Below are positions 51,268 to 53,070 of a stretch of DNA of 53,070 nt, piece by piece. Positions within the stretch are counted from its first letter, which is position 1. Each line of letters starts with the position of its first letter. This DNA comes from Candidatus Gastranaerophilales bacterium. GTDB lineage: Bacteria; Cyanobacteriota; Vampirovibrionia; Gastranaerophilales; Gastranaerophilaceae. The position numbers and the translations under genes are program-made. The DNA is taken from contig CALVCQ010000014.1 of the NCBI GenBank assembly GCA_944326115.1, forward strand, positions 1-53,070, given 5' to 3'. The notes beneath the pieces were generated by a model. It did not search any database and was not told where the DNA came from. It saw only the letters and a program-made list of their open reading frames with translations.

Positions 51268-52674
51268 TTATGAGTACTGCCATTCTTCAATATTATTTTT
51301 GTAAAACTCTTCCATTTTCGGATAAAAACTCTTTATCTCTGCGGATTTTCTTTGTATTTCTTCTTCAATCAAAGGCAGACATTCCTGTGTTTTTGTAATC
51401 TCATACTGTGCTACATGTTTATAGTTTTCCATCTTTTTGTTTTCACTATCTATTAATTTCAATCTCTTTTTAAGCGAAATAATTTCATTTTCTAATTTTA
51501 TAATTTCATCTTGATAAGGCTGTCTGTCATTCTCCGGTAAAGAATCTGCTTTTTTTGCATTAAGGTATTTCCAGGCGTTTGTGATTTTTATTGCTTCTTT
51601 GATTTCTTCTTTTGCTTTTTTGTTTTGTTCTATTTTGCCGTCATACTCTTTAATTTCACGATTTTTTTCTTCAATAATCAGACGGGCGTTAGAGGCAAGC
51701 TTTCTTTTTGAGTCTCTGTCCATAAACATAAGACCTACTTCGTCAAAAATTTTAAAAGCCTGGATTGCTTTTTGCTGTTGATATTTTGATGTATTTATTC
51801 TGTCAGAGTAATATCCTATTTTTTGTGAAAGTTCATTGTATCTTTTGTCGTTTTTATCGTAAAAATAGTCTGCTACTTCTTTGTCTCTGTCTATCGAATC
51901 AATTGACCAAGGAAATTCGTTGTGTTTTTCATCAAAATGCTGTTTATATCTTAAAGAAACTCTGTATTCGTTTTCAAAGTTTTCTTTTTCTTTTCTTAAT
52001 TTTTCCAGCTCTTTTCTGTCAGCTGCTTCAAGACGATAGTAATATTCTGCAATAGTTTTGAAATACTGTCCGTAATCTGTTGCATTATCAGTTGATTTGT
52101 ACTCTTTTGGAATATAATCAAATCCGAAATAATTCTTTTTTACTTCCTCAAGACGTGGATATTTCGGGCGGTTGTCGTATACAATATAATCGTGGTCTTT
52201 TTTTGTTTGGTCGGTTATTGTTTCTTCGGGATCAGCAAAATATACTCTGTCTGTTACATAACCCTTACGATAAGGCAATGTGTTTTCTATGGAAGAATTC
52301 GGGTAATAGTATGAAGAATGTTTGATTAAATCTGTATTTGCTTCAACCTGATTTCCTGTTCTGACCTCAATATTTTCAGTTGATAAATCTTTCTGCGGGT
52401 CAGTTAATCGTATGTGAACTGCGCCGGAAGAGCCGGAAATATAATTGGGTCTGCGATCGTCAAGAAGAATATAAGAAAGATTCTCTTTGTGTCCGCTGAA
52501 TGATATGCGGCTGAGAAAATTATTTTTTATGGCTTCTGATGCCTTTTTGTCTTCAATAGGATTTTGTGTTGCAGTACTATCTGCGCCTTTAAAATTTGTG
52601 GTAATTTTTTGTTCATCAGGATTCTGGTTTGTTTTTTTGTGTAAATATCTGTTAGATATAGCTAAAATCTTCAT
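51268..52674 (-). CDS. Coiled-coil protein with NFKG/SFSG N-terminal motifs, function unknown
   Basis: 468 residues, hydrophilic, with no membrane helix and no clear signal peptide. The N-terminus begins MKILAISNRYLHKK, with NFKG near residue 29 and ISFSG near 58, a motif style I associate from memory with proteins of unknown function in Gastranaerophilales. Residues about 60-170 look globular (YILLDDRRPNYISG, YVTDRVYFADPEE), and about 190-460 are mostly Lys/Glu-rich coiled coil. The ATG has AGAGG at five bases. A 15-bp inverted repeat lies in its upstream region. Monocistronic as far as can be seen. Confidence 0.6.
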   Translation of the reverse strand: MKILAISNRYLHKKTNQNPDEQKITTNFKGADSTATQNPIEDKKASEAIKNNFLSRISFSGHKENLSYILLDDRRPNYISGSSGAVHIRLTDPQKDLSTENIEVRTGNQVEANTDLIKHSSYYYPNSSIENTLPYRKGYVTDRVYFADPEETITDQTKKDHDYIVYDNRPKYPRLEEVKKNYFGFDYIPKEYKSTDNATDYGQYFKTIAEYYYRLEAADRKELEKLRKEKENFENEYRVSLRYKQHFDEKHNEFPWSIDSIDRDKEVADYFYDKNDKRYNELSQKIGYYSDRINTSKYQQQKAIQAFKIFDEVGLMFMDRDSKRKLASNARLIIEEKNREIKEYDGKIEQNKKAKEEIKEAIKITNAWKYLNAKKADSLPENDRQPYQDEIIKLENEIISLKKRLKLIDSENKKMENYKHVAQYEITKTQECLPLIEEEIQRKSAEIKSFYPKMEEFYKNNIEEWQYS

Positions 52675-52728
52675 ATAGACCTCTTTTCTTATTTAATTAG
52701 TCCCGTTAAATTACTTAACTAAGCATGT

Positions 52729-52770
52729 AAACTTGTATATTTGTCTTATTTAGCCCAAATATACAAGTTT
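52729..52770. repeat. 15-bp perfect inverted repeat upstream of the coiled-coil gene
   Basis: 52729-52743 and 52756-52770 are perfect reverse complements (AAACTTGTATATTTG arm) separated by 12 nt. It lies 55 nt before the minus-strand start codon, so an operator is possible. Only four Ts follow on the plus strand and none of note on the minus strand, making an intrinsic terminator unlikely. Confidence 0.6.
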
Positions 52771-52807
52771 TAACCGTTTATATGTAATATTAGGAGTAGT
52801 TATAGGG

Positions 52808-52927
52808 ATGTATTTGATTAACAATTTAATAAACACAATTGCCTCAATCTTTAAATGCATTGTACAAAAATTTTTTATTAATAAAAAGAATATTTATTTG
52901 GTATTTTACAAAATGTTACACAGGTAA
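52808..52927 (+). CDS. Possible 39-residue small hydrophobic protein
   Basis: ATG at 52808, 39 codons, stop at 52925-52927. Preceded by AGGAG about 11 nt upstream. The product is hydrophobic and basic (MYLINNLINTIASIF..., then Lys/Asn/Phe-rich). AT-rich DNA gives such frames by chance, so this is a weak call. The rest of 52675-53070 holds the inverted repeat, AT-rich DNA and the partial frame at the end. Confidence 0.2.
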   Translation: MYLINNLINTIASIFKCIVQKFFINKKNIYLVFYKMLHR

Positions 52928-52937
52928 TAAGAAATAA

Positions 52938-53070
52938 AGCTGTTTTTATCACTCAACACGCACCCATACAAGCGCAACAAAAGGAGCAGGAGTCGAAACA
53001 GGGGTAGGGAAAGCGGAAGGATTGAGCGCAGAACAGAAAGAAGAACTAAACGGAATAATAGATGAATATA
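52938..53070 (+). other. Partial reading frame without start, running off the window
   Basis: After a stop at 52935-52937 the frame is open to the end for 44 codons. It looks coding in character (THTSATKGAGVETGVG then EGLSAEQKEELNGIIDEY) and is more purine- and G-rich than the genes nearby. There is no ATG or GTG; a TTG at 53022 is the only alternative start. It could be the 5' part of a gene with an unusual start, a gene remnant, or a join to foreign DNA. Confidence 0.25.

Overview
The window is AT-rich bacterial DNA from a diderm organism using the standard code. Several features point to the non-photosynthetic cyanobacterial relatives (Vampirovibrionia/Melainabacteria, probably the gut order Gastranaerophilales): an OmpR-type regulator very close to cyanobacterial RpaB, a lone MlaE-type permease, a protein with NFKG/SFSG N-terminal motifs, and a giant two-partner-secretion adhesin that ends in a PilZ domain. 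The lineage is inferred from protein similarity remembered by eye; no search was run.

Layout. 1-2042: the end of a 61-nt tandem repeat, an M15 peptidase and an outer-membrane barrel protein. 2032-8512: hisS, an AI-2E family membrane protein, a B12/radical SAM protein, a putative promoter-plus-terminator small RNA, a fused class I fumarase and rpaB. 8564-14186: a large palindrome in the rpaB/thrS divergent region, then thrS, tsaD, a small exported protein, pyrF and ald, all on the + strand. 14223-20566: an envelope block in which a secreted vWA protein converges on a six-gene, translationally coupled minus-strand operon (small anchored protein, TrbI-like exported protein, degenerate vWA-like protein, polytopic membrane protein and two TonB/TolA-like proteins). 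I do not recognise this combination as a named system. 20753-23365: a Pmp-like autotransporter. 23366-28233: mlaE, ilvE, a malQ-type glucanotransferase and a short nagA-like deacetylase.

28238-47314 is the most striking part. A TpsB/FhaC-type outer-membrane transporter (minus strand) and a 5425-residue TpsA exoprotein (plus strand) are divergently arranged. Related, degenerate elements of about 170 nt lie just downstream of each gene, so they form an inverted pair about 18.7 kb apart. The exoprotein ends in a PilZ domain with intact RxxxR and DxSxxG c-di-GMP-binding motifs, although it carries a signal peptide and a TPS secretion domain. This suggests a link between c-di-GMP and secretion or retention of the adhesin.

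47323-53070: two tandem PlsC-family acyltransferases, the thrC and hom genes of threonine synthesis (hom preceded by a stem that can mask its ribosome binding site), a coiled-coil lineage protein, a strong inverted repeat, a doubtful 39-residue ORF, and a partial reading frame of different composition running off the end. No tRNA, rRNA, CRISPR array or complete insertion sequence was seen.
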